The notes: generated by a model from the letters alone, not told the origin. Shown: positions 46,795 through 57,440, numbered from the stretch's first letter. The stretch: DNA of 64,000 nucleotides from Aurantiochytrium sp. KH105 (GCA_003116975.1 BGKB01000132.1:124001-188000); one strand, 5' to 3'. Made by a program: numbers and translations.

Positions 46795-48252
46795 CTAGCA
46801 CATGAGCACATTTTTATGACGCCTCCAGCGCTTTGGGTTTTTCTTGCTCGCTCTCACATGCTCTTGAAACGCCCGCACACGCTCCTTGAAGATGGCAACA
46901 AGCTTGGGAAACTCAGGCCCAAGCTTACCAACAAAGGACTCAAATTTACTCTTTGCATGCTCGTACACACCGTTCATGTTTTTGGTGAGACGCTTGATCT
47001 TCTCCAGAGCCCAGGCGTGCTCGCCCACCAGATCGCGGGGAGAGATTTTGGCCTCTCCTTGATCCTTGCACTTTTCGTAGATCATCGTGTCGATAGACCA
47101 ACCGAATCGCAGCGCCAAGAGCACAAGAAACTCGTCAAGGTGCTCTGTGGTGGTGTAGAGCGCGTACGAGTCTGTCAGCTGTTGAATGGCAACGGAGGGC
47201 TCTTTCGAAGAAGGTCGCGTGATCGAGTAACACGACTCATCGCATTTCAATTCCGTACGCGACACCTTTTCTACCCGCTCGAGGAATTGACTCAGGGTGG
47301 CGTTGTGGCGCACCGCGTCGTCGTGACACACAAACTTCATCTCTCGCAGCAAAGGTGGCTTATCGCCGACTGCTTCCGAGTAGTCGCATGCCCTTAGCGG
47401 GTACTCCGTAAAGTACTTGCGATTGAACATCCAAGTCGACTTGCTCACAAAGTGGCTCACGGGCTCGCGAAAAAGAGTGACGAGAGCGGTCCCGGGAAAA
47501 ATTCTGTCGATGGCACCCGTGTTTTCGCTGTGCTGGAAAAAGATCTCCTTGTGGTGGTCGCGTTTGCACGACTTCAGTTTGTCGCACTCGTTCAAATTGT
47601 AATGTACAGAAGCGTTTTTAAGCGCCAAGGCAACGCTTGTGCCACCCACTTTGTGCAGTTTAAGAAGGTACAGACTCGGTGGTTTCTCAGTTTGCGTAAA
47701 CATGGAAAATTCCGGGTCGTTGACACCAAAGAGTGCCTTGAGGCTGGCCTCGCGGAGGCGACCCTCTTCTTCGTTCGAGAAGAGAGGAGGAGGCTCGAAA
47801 ATTGCATCGGTTCTCTGGCCCTCGTCCTCGAGAAGCTCATCGAAGTTACTCAAGAGGCCCTCTTCATCGATTTCCTCCTGCTCGAGCGACATGGCCTCCA
47901 ATTCGTCGTCTGTGACGAGAAAGTTAAAGGGATCATCCTTGAGTCGCAGCCTCAGTTGCTCTGCTCTACCGGGTCGAGGTCCGCCTTGCTCGACGTCGAC
48001 CTCTGCGTTGAATTCAATTTCGATGCTCCCGAGGCGCTCATTCGACACTGGTTCTCCGCTCAGGCTGTTGTACAGGATGCAGATACCAAGCATGATGGCG
48101 ACGAATATGTGCATACTCCATTTCATGCTCGCCATCGCGAGCAAGCTGCCATTTCCGTCGCGTGTTTGGCGCTGCCTGAACATGGGACTCTTGCCGCCCT
48201 CCATTCTGAGCACGCGAAGAGAAGGTAGGAAAAGGGTTTTGGATGCCGGCAA
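46795..48252 (-). CDS. Type II membrane carbohydrate sulfotransferase-like protein
   Basis: The 485-residue product carries a hydrophobic anchor (MHIFVAIMLGICILYNSL, about residues 47-64), an acidic stem region, and a sulfotransferase-family domain from about residue 188. The 5'-phosphosulfate-type loop reads LLKLHKVGGTSVALAL (about 190-205). It is followed by ALVTLFREPVSHFVSKSTWM (about 250-270) for 3'-phosphate binding. This combination, a K-x-GGTS loop and LFREPVxxFxS, is closer to the 2-O-sulfotransferase and galactose-3-O-sulfotransferase types than to the NDST type at 30666-33371. A Lys/Arg-rich tail closes the protein. Four Met codons precede the anchor, so the exact start is uncertain; Met43 or Met46 would put the anchor at the very N-terminus. 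It likely acts in the Golgi on a glycan. Confidence 0.75.
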   Translation of the reverse strand: MPASKTLFLPSLRVLRMEGGKSPMFRQRQTRDGNGSLLAMASMKWSMHIFVAIMLGICILYNSLSGEPVSNERLGSIEIEFNAEVDVEQGGPRPGRAEQLRLRLKDDPFNFLVTDDELEAMSLEQEEIDEEGLLSNFDELLEDEGQRTDAIFEPPPLFSNEEEGRLREASLKALFGVNDPEFSMFTQTEKPPSLYLLKLHKVGGTSVALALKNASVHYNLNECDKLKSCKRDHHKEIFFQHSENTGAIDRIFPGTALVTLFREPVSHFVSKSTWMFNRKYFTEYPLRACDYSEAVGDKPPLLREMKFVCHDDAVRHNATLSQFLERVEKVSRTELKCDESCYSITRPSSKEPSVAIQQLTDSYALYTTTEHLDEFLVLLALRFGWSIDTMIYEKCKDQGEAKISPRDLVGEHAWALEKIKRLTKNMNGVYEHAKSKFESFVGKLGPEFPKLVAIFKERVRAFQEHVRASKKNPKRWRRHKNVLMC

Positions 48253-48970
48253 GCGGGCCCTCCTTCGCCCACGCGCTACCGAAGACCGACTGTCTGGAAG
48301 TATGGACGGCTGGACGTCTGTCTTTTCTGTGGTGCCAACGCCGATGCCAACGCCGATGGCAATGCCAATGGCTCAAGACGTCTGTCGATGCACCTTGCTG
48401 CACGCGCTGCGCCACAAGATCGACGCCGGTTGCGTAGCCACGGCGCCACAGAGAGAGAAGAAGGCCCGCTCGTCCTCGCCAGCAGCAGGCCGCGCGAGGC
48501 TGGCGACCTCTGCAGAACTGCGCGCCCGCTCGCGTCGCTGCCGGCGTTGCTTGTCTGCTTTTGCTTTTATGCTTTGTTTGGCGGCGTTCTGCCCTTTGCT
48601 TCGCCCCGCTCTCCCAGCTGCTGCTGCTTTTTGACGCAGTGCGTTGGACAACGCGAGGAGAGAAGGAAGAGAAGCGCTGGCCGCAGCCCCGCCTTCACAT
48701 CCATCAATTAGGAGAGGAGAGGAGAGCGGCCAACTCACAGTCAGATTGTGTGTCAAGTCCGCCCGCCCGCTGCCGTCAATCGAGTCGTTCAATGGACTCC
48801 GCTTGCTCCGTCTGGCCGCAGATTACTCTCCTCTGGTGGCTGCAGTGAGCACAGGAAGTAAGTTAGTCCAATCGATTCTCGTGGATTCCAATAGTACTTG
48901 ACGACGAGGCGAGAGCACGACTTCTGGTCCTCGTCCAGTCGGCTTGCCAGAGGCGCTCGCTCGCTCGTGG

Positions 48971-49121
48971 ACAAGCAAGCAAACCAAGCAGACCAAGCAA
49001 CCAAGCAACCAAGCAAGCAAACCAAGCAGACCAAGCAAGCAACCAAGCAAGCAAGCAAGCAACCAAGCAAGCGGACCAAGCAAGTAAACCAAGCAGACCA
49101 AGCAAGCAAACCAAGCAACCG
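48971..49121. repeat. CCAAGCAAGCAAA-type minisatellite
   Basis: About 150 bases are built from the words ACCAAGC, AAGC and AGACCAAGC in irregular alternation. The translation in any frame is low complexity (Lys/Gln/Pro/Ser/Thr), so I treat it as a tandem repeat and not as coding sequence. Confidence 0.8.
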
Positions 49122-49187
49122 ACGAACGCACAGAGACACCGAGGTCCACTTCTCTCAGGCTCGCCTTGCCCTGCCGGATCCACTTCT

Positions 49188-49188
<1 letters not shown>

Positions 49189-49218
<30 letters not shown>
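49189..49218. repeat. GCGACA hexanucleotide repeat
   Basis: Five units of the hexamer GCGACA in a row, between other simple repeats. Confidence 0.8.
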
Positions 49219-49224
<6 letters not shown>

Positions 49225-50637
49225 ACGAGACTACTGCAAGCGAGCGAGCGAGCGAGCTCCGCGGGGGAGCGACCCGTTCGGCAGCCGGCTGGTGCGATGG
49301 GACGGGAAGGCCGTGCCGGCTGTGGCCACTTGAGGTCCCCTGCCTGGCTGGCTGAGGTCACGGTGTCTTCGTGCCTTGGACTCCGTGTGCGGCCTCTGTC
49401 GTTGTCGAGTCGCAGCGCAGGCAGTCAGCAGGGGCGGCAGATCTTTTCCCGGCAGGTCGTCGTGATCGATCGATGCGGTCGGCCTCCGTCCCCTCTACGA
49501 TGGACGGACCTGGTCTGAACGGGGGGAGGTGCGTTGTCGGCACGGCGGTGCGGCTGGCAGCTGCCATGGCTCTCACCGCAGCGGCGGCCATTTACTTGTA
49601 AGAGCTGGGGTGCTCTGGGCTATCTTGGGCTGGGCTGCCCCGCGCAGGAGGTTGCCGCGCTCAGGCTGAACGGGAAGAAGACCTGTCTGGAGCCGGCCGG
49701 GGCCCTCGTCTGCCGAGGCCGCGCGAGACGAGGCGATGGCCACGGCTGGAGCTCACGGCAGACGCGCACGTGATATGGCATAGACATTCAATGAGAAACA
49801 TCATTCTTCCAGCGGCAGCGGCACTACGGCAGCGGCGAGTAGACGATCGATCGCAGCAGCAGCAGCTGCAGGCGATTAATTGTAGCTTAAGCTGTGGCTG
49901 TGGTGAGTAAAGCATGGACCGATGATGATCAAAGGCCGCAGCCGCTGCCGACGAGGTATAGCCAGCAATCGTGACCGCCGAGCATGATTATTAACTTTGT
50001 AAAATGGGCATGCCTTCGATCGATTCAATTTGTCGCTCTCCGATTCATCGGAGCAATCAAAGAAGGCGATCAACTGCAAGGATTGGCCGATTTCAAGACC
50101 CCCGCCAGCACAAAGGAGTCAGCATCTGCCATTGTGCATCGTGGCAGTTTGCCTTGAAGTTGTCTCTCTTCCAAGGCCTAGGCCTGGTGGATTCGCCGAA
50201 ATTCTTTCGGCCTTTTTCTTCATGGCTGCAGGCAGTGACTAGCTAGCTATCTTGGCGCGGGACTGGGCTCTAGATCGTGGGATGGAGAGCGCGTTGGTCA
50301 GGCCAGTGGTCTTTTCATTTTGCACGCTGAGGGAAAGTTCGAAGTTCGACCTTGAGCCGAATATTGCTTTGCGCAGCAGCTGGCTCCAACTGGCTGCAGA
50401 TAAACGAAGAATTTCGCACTGTTTTAGAGTTCCATCAAGTGGCGGAGCAACTTGAAGGAACAAAAGCCAATCCAGTAAGGGCAAAGTGCACACCTTTGAG
50501 AACGTGAAATTTGGAAGTGAGTGAGAACAAATGCAAGGGACGCAAGAAATGGACGCAGGAACTGGACTCGGCATTGTCCAGCAAGAAGGACCCAAGCACT
50601 ATGATCGCGAAGCTGGACAGACGAAGGCCACGCGCAC

Positions 50638-50667
50638 CAGGCAGGCAGGCAGGCAGGCAGGCAGGCA
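50638..50667. repeat. GGCA tetranucleotide repeat
   Basis: About seven GGCA units directly ahead of the proposed start of the LamG-domain gene at 50671. Confidence 0.8.
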
Positions 50668-50670
50668 AAC

Positions 50671-50756
50671 ATGCAGGAGCAACCGGCAAAGCGAGAAAGC
50701 GAGCCGCACGGAGCGCCACCACCTCACAGTCGAGGCCACAAGATGAAGCCTTGTCC

Positions 50757-50788
<32 letters not shown>

Positions 50789-52692
50789 GATCAACAACAA
50801 GAGCAACACGCGACAAACGGGCCCAGCGCTCGCGACGGCCCCGTCGGCCTCGCACTGGCAGAGAGGAGACCTCCAAGGCGAAGCCGCAGCGAGGCGCCGG
50901 AAGACTTTCGGACGCGCGACGTGCCAAGCTCGAGGGCATTCTCGAACGCGAACAGAACAAACCACGAGTTTGCGCACACGACCCGTCTCTCAGCTATGTT
51001 TTGGTCGATGACTCGCTACATGAAGTTCGGCAGCGTAAGACAAAGGATGTAAGGGTGCGAGAATTCACAGAGGAGCGTGAGCACGAGCCTACAACCGAAT
51101 CAAACATGTCCATGGACGCTCAAGATATCGCCTTTGAGGCGAATCCTACACGTTGCCCAATTCAGATTTTGCAGAAGACCGCCTTTTTCAACGGAAGTCG
51201 GTTGCTCGTCGAGTCCCAGTTTCATGACTCGGTAGATCGCATCGAGCACAACGAGCCCATGGCGCTTGAACTTTGGCTCCTCCCTGTGCTGGATCAGGAT
51301 GCTGACCGACATTTGCGCACCGCGCGGGTTGACCTTGGCTTTCGTAATGCGCTCTTAGCCGTCTCCGCGGAGCAGTCCACTTGGCGTTATGTCTTTTGTA
51401 AAGGACTTGCGACGAACAACGAGCAAGCCATTCTCCCTGGGACACTTGAGCGTCGGGCGAGCTTGCGCGGGCCTTGTCCCGTTGTCGGCCAGCGGCGCAA
51501 CTGCACGCCCACATTGATGCTCGACAGCGCAACAGGCAGGTTACAGGTGCACCTTGCTCTTGCATCGTGGACAGAAGAGCGCTCTCCAGGGGGTGTGCTC
51601 GACTTTAGCACGCAAACGGCGACAGAAAGCTTTAGATCGACTGCACAACTGCGTCATGGCCGTTGGTCCCACGTCGCCTTGATGCTCACAGGCTCTCACG
51701 CCCTTCTCTACATCAATGGTCAACTAGACGCGAGTTACTCTGCGCGCGATACCCAGCGCATTGCATTCAATAATTACCCTCTCTTTTTCGGCAGTTCGCC
51801 ACGAGCGACGAAGGAAGGCTCTGTCGCTGGCGAGCATGGCTTTGTGGGGTTCTTGCATGGCGTAGCCATGCACACGGCCGTACGCGACCCGACTTCCTTT
51901 GTCAATCCCGACATCAATCGAGACGCGCCGCCGTATCCACGACCAGAGAACGAATGGGGCTCAATTCTCTCCTCGTCCATCATGACATCCAACGCGTCGA
52001 TTCCTGGACTCGGTCCGGACATCCAAGGCCAGCTTCAGCAAGCAAGAGCACGTCAGAGCCTGCAGCGGTCTTGGCTTGATGAGCAGATACGCGAAAAGGC
52101 TGCCCAGCGCGAAAGTGAGGAAAAGAGAAATGAGGAGCTCGCGCACGAAGTCTTGATTCAAGCTCAAGCGTGGAAAGAAGAACAGCAGGCACGCCGAGCG
52201 CAGAATTCGCGTTACATCGACAATATCTCGCGTGAGATGCGCACTCACATGCTTGAAGCGATGGAGCAACGGCGTCTAACAGCCCTTCAGGAAAGGCTGG
52301 CGGACGTGAAACTCCTTGGGGCCTTTGAAGATCCTTCGCGTATCGAGACGGCGCGTCGGCAGCGAGTAAACAACGAGTATGCTCAAGAACTTCGCCGCGA
52401 AGCAGATGCGCGTCAAGAAGCCCGCCAACAAGCGCGCGATGCCGAGCTTCAGGCAGAAAAGCTTCGCATTCAGATTCAAATGGAGTCGTACCGTGCCGAT
52501 CAGTTGCAAAGGCACAGAAGATACCTCCAAAAACAAGAGCGTCTACGACAGGAACTTGCCGACCAAATTCTAGACAAAGCGTGCGCGTCCCGATATTCCG
52601 CTGTAGGGAATGACAAGTTCATGTCTGCTGAGGAAAGAGCACTCAATGCGCGCGTGCTTTCGATGCTGGCAAGTGTACCCAAGTGCCAGTGA
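50671..52692 (+). CDS. LamG/concanavalin-like domain plus coiled-coil protein
   Basis: The 673-residue product has a basic, low-complexity N-terminus that includes a poly-Thr run made by a CAA/ACA repeat. A jelly-roll LamG-like domain covers about residues 175-420, with FFNGSRLLVESQFHDS, the typical RWSHVALMLTGSHALLYING and GFVGFLHGVAMHTAV. A long coiled coil, very rich in Glu, Arg and Gln, fills about 450-645. No signal peptide is evident, so an intracellular, perhaps cytoskeletal or ciliary role is possible, but I cannot name the family. The start is uncertain. The ATG at 51106 (MSMDAQD) would give a 528-residue protein that retains both domains. The same repeat is read as poly-Asn in a neighbouring frame, so the region up to about 50800 may be leader sequence. 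Confidence 0.65.
50756..50788. repeat. CAA trinucleotide repeat
   Basis: Eleven CAA units. If the long start is used, they encode Thr (as ACA) near the N-terminus of the LamG protein; in another frame they read as Asn. Confidence 0.8.
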
Positions 52693-53223
52693 AGGGATAT
52701 GGGTTGTGGAGTCTATGTCACAGTCATATTTTCTCAAAACACATTTTCCCTTTGTTGTCGAGAATCGGTTTCAAATTTCCATCAAGATACAAATGCGACA
52801 CCATTTTCCAGAGAACATTCGTCCTTGAAGATTTGAGAAGGACGTTTTCCCCGAGTGGGGTCCGACAACGCTTCACTTGAGGGACTATGAGCATTCTCAG
52901 TCTCGCTCCAACGAAGGCAGTTCAAAGGTATAAATTGAGAAAGGAAACAGAATTGTTCGGCGCTCAGCCTAAAGTTGTTGTCCTTCTTTCCCCGCCATTT
53001 CCATGTCATGAAGGCCACCAGAATCTTGCCAGCTTGCTCGGAAACAGCGACGAGTAAGAGACGAACAAGAAACGATTCTCCTTCTCTGGCTTCAAGTCCA
53101 AACATTTTCTCGAGAAGGAAGCAAAGTCCAAGCTGTGACTTTGCAGTACACCATTTAAGGAGGAGGAAGGTGGGAAAAGAAGAAATTTGCTCAAAGTAAT
53201 CGATGGGGCGCATGAACAGAAAG
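52693..53223. other. Convergent 3' intergenic gap
   Basis: Two genes converge here. A minus-strand frame of about 155 codons spans 52782-53249, but it overlaps the stop of the gene at 53224 on the same strand, has no recognisable family signature, and is most simply that gene's 3' untranslated region. No other feature was seen. Confidence 0.4.
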
Positions 53224-54666
53224 TCAAATTTGACGCGTAGAAAGTTCATTGGCGCGCGAAGAAGAGGATGTAGAAGACGTGGGGGCAGTGCGGAGCAAAA
53301 GGTTGATTTGCGACGAGCTCAAGACGTGCTGCGAATGGGGCGACTGCACAATGGACTCAAAAACTTGCAGGACTGCTAAAATGAAGTCCCGGAAACCACA
53401 GCGGTTACGCGTAGCTCGATTTGGAGGACCACGGACAAAGGAAAGGTACTGAGAAAGGCTTTGACGAGCCAGAAGAGCGTCTGCTCGCGCTAAAATCTCA
53501 AAGTTGTGCTGAAAGCTGGGAAGAATTTCAGTGAGGATGACCTGCTCAGCTTCGTTGGTTTCAAGCTTCCCGTCATTAACCTCTTCGATCGTGGCGAGCA
53601 CCTCGGCTACTTGCTCTCCTAAGTATCTTTCGAGCCCGAGAAGCGCGTCTCTCTGGCAACGTGCGCTTTTGTAATGGCTCGTGGCCTTGAAGGCTTCAAC
53701 GACGCTTGCTCGTTGCGTGTTGGAAGTCTTCTTTGAGGTCTTCTTCTCGTTAAGTACTTTCACAGTTGCGTCGAGACGTTCCAGATCCTGCATAGAAAGA
53801 GAAATCCGGGTGAGTGGATCTGTAAAGTCTCCAGAAGCAACAATGTAAGCTGCGAGTGAGACTGCATCGAAATGCCCCTCCGTTCCATTTTCTCTTTTGA
53901 TGATAAAGAGGTGACGGGGCGGGATTGCTTCGAGAGTGATAGGATCGATAGAAGGTGGTACACTGGGAGCTTTTTTCGCCGCAGTAGGAGGTTTGGCTTT
54001 CTTTCGTTTCTTTGTTTCCTTTGCCGCTTCCTTCGTACTTGAGGATTTGATCTTCCGGGATCTCCTTTTCCTCTTCTTGCTCTTCAGCGCCTTGGCCTCT
54101 GCGTCGACCCTTGGGTCGGAAGTGGAAGTGGAAGTGGGAGAGGGTTCGTTCTCGCTGTCATCGTCAGCACTGCCTTCGTCAGAGCTTGAGTCGATTTCGG
54201 AGCTGGAGTCATCGTCAGCACTATCGTTCTCCTCCTTCGACTTGTCCTCGACTTCAGAGCTCTCCGTTTGGCCACCACGGTGGAGCTCTCTTGAGCTTGA
54301 CGTCGCTGCCGTGGTCTTCACCTTGGTCCTTTTGCGACGAGCCTTCTGAGGACTTCCGGTTGCGCCGAAGAAAGCGTTGGACCTCGATTGACTACTACTC
54401 CTATGGCGAGTGCTTGTTCCAACACGAGAGCGCTTTCGTGACGGTTCGTCAGTTCTGCCCTCGGCTTGTAAGGACGAAGAACTTTGTGCGTTTCGATCAA
54501 CGCTGCGCCTCGTTCTGCGCGCTGATCGGAGCGGTTGCTCGGCTGCCCGGGTCGACAAAGAAGAAGGCGACGACGACGACGACGAGAAAGAAGTTGCAGA
54601 AGAAGAAGAAGAAGAAGAAGAAGAAGAAGAAGCAGTGGAGGTAGACACACGCGATCTGCGCGTCAT
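53224..54666 (-). CDS. Ser-rich protein with a U-box-like DPITLE domain
   Basis: The 480-residue product has a long disordered first half. A poly-Ser run encoded by TCT/TCG repeats is followed by Ser/Arg/Lys-rich and Asp/Glu/Ser-rich stretches and a Lys-rich block near residues 195-230. A compact domain at about 240-300 reads IDPITLEAIPP, then GHFDAVSLAAYIVASGDF and TDPLTRISLSMQDLERLD. The DPIT start, the DPLTR middle and the following helix resemble a U-box or RING-like fold without metal ligands, which would suggest ubiquitin-ligase activity. The C-terminal 170 residues are helical and unassigned. The basic Ser/Arg/Lys-rich region suggests a nuclear location, but that is an inference. The GAA repeat at 54595-54632 lies within the poly-Ser coding part. 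Confidence 0.55.
   Translation of the reverse strand: MTRRSRVSTSTASSSSSSSSSSSATSFSSSSSSPSSLSTRAAEQPLRSARRTRRSVDRNAQSSSSLQAEGRTDEPSRKRSRVGTSTRHRSSSQSRSNAFFGATGSPQKARRKRTKVKTTAATSSSRELHRGGQTESSEVEDKSKEENDSADDDSSSEIDSSSDEGSADDDSENEPSPTSTSTSDPRVDAEAKALKSKKRKRRSRKIKSSSTKEAAKETKKRKKAKPPTAAKKAPSVPPSIDPITLEAIPPRHLFIIKRENGTEGHFDAVSLAAYIVASGDFTDPLTRISLSMQDLERLDATVKVLNEKKTSKKTSNTQRASVVEAFKATSHYKSARCQRDALLGLERYLGEQVAEVLATIEEVNDGKLETNEAEQVILTEILPSFQHNFEILARADALLARQSLSQYLSFVRGPPNRATRNRCGFRDFILAVLQVFESIVQSPHSQHVLSSSQINLLLRTAPTSSTSSSSRANELSTRQI
54595..54632. repeat. GAA repeat encoding poly-Ser on the minus strand
   Basis: About twelve GAA units on the plus strand, read as TCT/TTC-type serine codons by the minus-strand gene. 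Length variation here would change the N-terminal Ser run. Confidence 0.8.
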
Positions 54667-56053
54667 CCTTTCTCAATGTAGATTCTACTCGCTTGGCACT
54701 TTTCTCGGTGAGAACATACGAAGGAAAAGATTTGAGCTCAGAGGATTCAAGCAAGCAACAACACTCTCTTCGGTTGAATAGCTAGCTGCGTTGAATGTCC
54801 GGCACACAGCCCACTGCCAAACGAATGTACACAGCGCAGAGTGATGTTCAGGTCGACCTCACGGGCCAATCTTTTTTCAAAGGAAGGCTCAATGATGATG
54901 CTGAATGACGCTATGCTGCCATGCACTTGCGATGTGCTTGAGAAGCTGAGATGCGCAGCCGCCTCTTCTTCTAACTCGACGTGACAAGGGCGAAGTCAAG
55001 GGTCCTTGGACAAGTAGATTTATCTCTCCTTTCCGGAAGAGCTTCGAGCGCGCTACAAGTTTTGAATGTGTTTCGTATGTATTTCGTTTCGTAGCGATCT
55101 CGCAAGCAAGGCTGGCACTAGCAGCTCGTCTTCTTCTGAGCCCGCGCGTCCAGCAGAGCGCCTGTCCCCGCGCAAGCGCTCGAGGAGGAGGAGAAGGAGC
55201 GCTACCGCCGAAGTCGCTCGCTCGTGCAAGCTACGCTGCGCCTGGCCCTCGCTCAAGCACTCTCGAGCGCGGTCTCGTCGCCGCTGGGCTCGAGAGGAGA
55301 TTCTCGTTTGCTTTCTCTCAAATTGCGATCGCTTGCATCTCCGCAAGGCTCTCCCTTTCCCCTTGTTGTTATTCTCGTTATTCTTGTTGTTGTTGTTCTT
55401 CTTCGAGTTTTTCTTCTTCAAATTCAAACTGTTTTGGCGCTCGTCTTCTTCTCTGTCCGTATACCCGCCAGGAATCCACTGGCAAGTGAAACTTAGCCCG
55501 CGGCACAGTCGACCAAAGCTGTCCCGCAAGTGGGGAATACCGTGGGAAAAAGCCAGGGAGAATGCCGCGGAAAAGGGCTCGCCGCGCGGGCGCAACCGCC
55601 CTCTGCAGGCCCCCCTCCTTACCTTTTCCAGTCGGATCAGTCTTGAACCACAAGCATCTTGCCCTCCCTACGCCCCTGGACATCCACTGTGTCTATGTTG
55701 GTTACAGAGGGGGTGGTGGGAAGGCAGTTTCGCGGAAGATGCCAGACCTAGGAGATATCCTGCTTCGATGCGTTAAACCTGGCCTTCAAAAGGTTTTTCC
55801 GAGAGATGAAATCAGTCCCAGTTTTGCAAAGTCGATACTTTTTTTTTCCCAAGGCTATTGCTGTGCAGAGACGGTAGATTCTACTATTCTTCCGGTAAGG
55901 AGGCCAACCTGTTTTTGGTACTGGTACTAATATCTGGGATTGACCAGCAACAAGCACCTCGAGTTGTCTCGAGGCCACGCGCGTCGAAGCAGTCTTGACG
56001 AGCTTCCTTGGCATTGCGACCCGACGGTGACCTTGTATAACTCGTGGACGAAG
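54667..56053. other. Intergenic region with low-complexity open frames
   Basis: Two overlapping long frames on opposite strands (55053-55595 minus and 55066-55776 plus) arise from AAC/GTT and GC-rich simple sequence and show no family motifs, so I do not call them genes. The gap should hold the promoters of the divergent genes at 54666 and 56054. Nothing else was recognised. Confidence 0.4.
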
Positions 56054-56383
56054 ATGAGCGCGCCAGCCGCTGACCAGTCGGGAAAGGCGATGTCTAAGGC
56101 CGGCGGAGCCGCGGTCAAAAGTACGCAACAGCTCCTTTGCCGGAGGTGCAAGCACCACTTCGACCCTTCACAGAACGATGGCCGCCCCTGCGCATTCCAT
56201 ACCGAGTCTTGGTGCGGAGAGACTGCGCAACGATGGCTCGAGCCTGGGGATACGAAGGATGCCGGCGTCCAGCACTGGTTCTGGACGTGCTGCGGCGCTC
56301 CTGACGCAGACAGCCCCGGGTGTGCCCGTGGTCCTCACGTAACATACGACGAAAACCCTGGTGTGCTCGCATCCCAACAATAA
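56054..56383 (+). CDS. Small CHORD-like zinc-binding protein
   Basis: From the ATG at 56054 the product has 109 residues. Likely zinc ligands are C29 and C32 (LCRRCKHHFDPSQNDG), C46 and H49 (RPCAFHTE), the pair C79/C80 (WFWTCCGAPD), and C90 and H95 (GCARGPHV). The order C-x2-C, phi-D-P, C-x2-H, W-x-CC, GC-x4-H is that of CHORD modules (as in RAR1 and CHP-1, Hsp90 co-chaperones), here as a single shortened copy without a CS domain. The frame is open upstream to 55940, but the extra part has no motifs. A broken copy lies at about 59500-59684, which shows that this gene or its ancestor has duplicated locally. Function is unknown. Hsp90 or ligand binding is only a family-based guess. Confidence 0.6.
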   Translation: MSAPAADQSGKAMSKAGGAAVKSTQQLLCRRCKHHFDPSQNDGRPCAFHTESWCGETAQRWLEPGDTKDAGVQHWFWTCCGAPDADSPGCARGPHVTYDENPGVLASQQ

Positions 56384-57242
56384 ATTCCCTGAACTCAAAC
56401 GGGTCACGTTTGCTTAGAACATCATGAGCTCGTGCCATAAAAGGCGGTAGTGCACATTTGGGATCATGCTCTGTGGATAACGGGAGAAGCGATATGCAAG
56501 AGGAAGCGCGTTCTTTGAACAAAAGTATACAAGTTAATTCTGGGCACGGCGGTTCGGTGACGGCTTAACGTACGGCAACGACTACATTGGCTCTTACAAG
56601 GCGCGAGCTAGCTGAGGAGCCCTTCAAAACAAAATTGGCCCTGAGGAGGGAAAGTTGAGGGCGACGCAGCTTAAAGAGGAGGCTTGCGCGGTCGTGCCGC
56701 CAGAAGCAGATCGCGGGCCAGCGGAAAAGCAAGAGGGTCGCCATGGCCTGAGTGCCTCAAAGAGAAATACATATTCTGTAAAGTGCCCGGCCCACGATCT
56801 GAAGTGCGATCCTCGTGAAGAGCAACTTTGGCTGAAAATATCACATAGACTACAGCTACCAAGTGCGAGATCATACTAGGGACGAGAGCGGTTAGAATAC
56901 CCGTAGTGTTCGCAGGAATTCGAGTTCTGCACTGTAATAAACAATCCCTCCTAAAAACAGCGCTTCTCGATTTTGAGTTTGATTCGTATTAATCATGTAG
57001 CGGGCGACTGGGCCTGTGAGCGCGCAGCGCCAAAGTCATGGCGATCAGCCCACCATGCCTCTTTCGAGTGCTAATTTTCGCAATGCGTTCGTGACGATTT
57101 TTAGGAATTGACTGTCATGATAGATGGCGATGTCCGCGGAAAATGCGCCACGAGTGCCTTTTTTCGCCAGTAATTGTATATTTCATGTCAGTCTGAAGCC
57201 AAATAGAATGTGCTATACGGACTTTGCGAATTGGCAACGCGA
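56384..57242. other. Intergenic region with a fragment of the dispersed repeat
   Basis: No gene was recognised. At about 56660-56703 there is a short stretch with strong similarity to the GGAGGCTTGC...CGTGCCGCC segment of the dispersed repeat found at 41100 and 60980. It is also readable on the minus strand as GGTTAQASSLSCVALNF against GGTPVQASVVKLCHSLTF. Confidence 0.35.
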
Positions 57243-57440
57243 CTAAATCTCAAGCCACGATTCATATGGATCAGGCACCTCCTTCTCCTTGATGGCGTGC
57301 CAGATCTTATCGAGTGCTGGTGAAGTTATGCTGGCCATGATCCAAAATTCCGCAAAATTACGATTGGCGGGTGTGTTGTAGGTCACAAGTCCAGGAGGAT
57401 TGACAACGACGCCGAAGAGATTAAAGGTGTGAATTTGCAA
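57243..57440 (-). pseudogene. Inverted C-terminal fragment of a capsular-type glycosyltransferase
   Basis: Read on the minus strand, the last 65 codons before the stop at 57243 include FNLFGVVVNPPGLVTYNTPA, then NRNFAEFWIMASITSPALDK and IWHAIKEKEV. An Asn-Phe-x-x-(F/W)-x-(I/V)-x-A block followed by a conserved helix is what I expect in the C-terminal part of capsular-polysaccharide-synthesis-type (GT32-like) enzymes. The plus-strand enzyme at 58211-59329 stops just before this part. Upstream on the minus strand the frame runs into unrelated Arg/Gly/Pro-rich sequence, so this is a fragment. It may be a remnant of a paralogue or a displaced exon. Confidence 0.4.

Larger units (their letters stand above)
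48253..50670. other. Microsatellite-rich intergenic region
   Basis: No gene was recognised in this 2.4-kb gap, although GC-rich leader sequence near 48253-48800 keeps several frames open. It holds a (A)CCAAGC/CAAG-type array at 48971-49121, a GCGACA hexamer array at 49189-49218, a GCGA run near 49236-49255 and the palindrome-like AGGCCTAGGCCT at 50174-50185. It probably includes promoters of the divergent sulfotransferase and LamG genes. Confidence 0.45.

Noticed and set aside
48898-49518. A 206-codon frame over the CCAAGC minisatellite
   Set aside because: The translation is low complexity (Lys/Gln/Thr/Ser repeats) created by the tandem array.
52782-53249. A 155-codon minus-strand frame
   Set aside because: It overlaps the end of the U-box-like gene on the same strand, in the expected 3' untranslated region, and has no recognisable domain.
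55053-55776. Two long overlapping frames on opposite strands
   Set aside because: Both are simple-sequence driven (Asn/Lys run against Leu/Phe run) and lack motifs.
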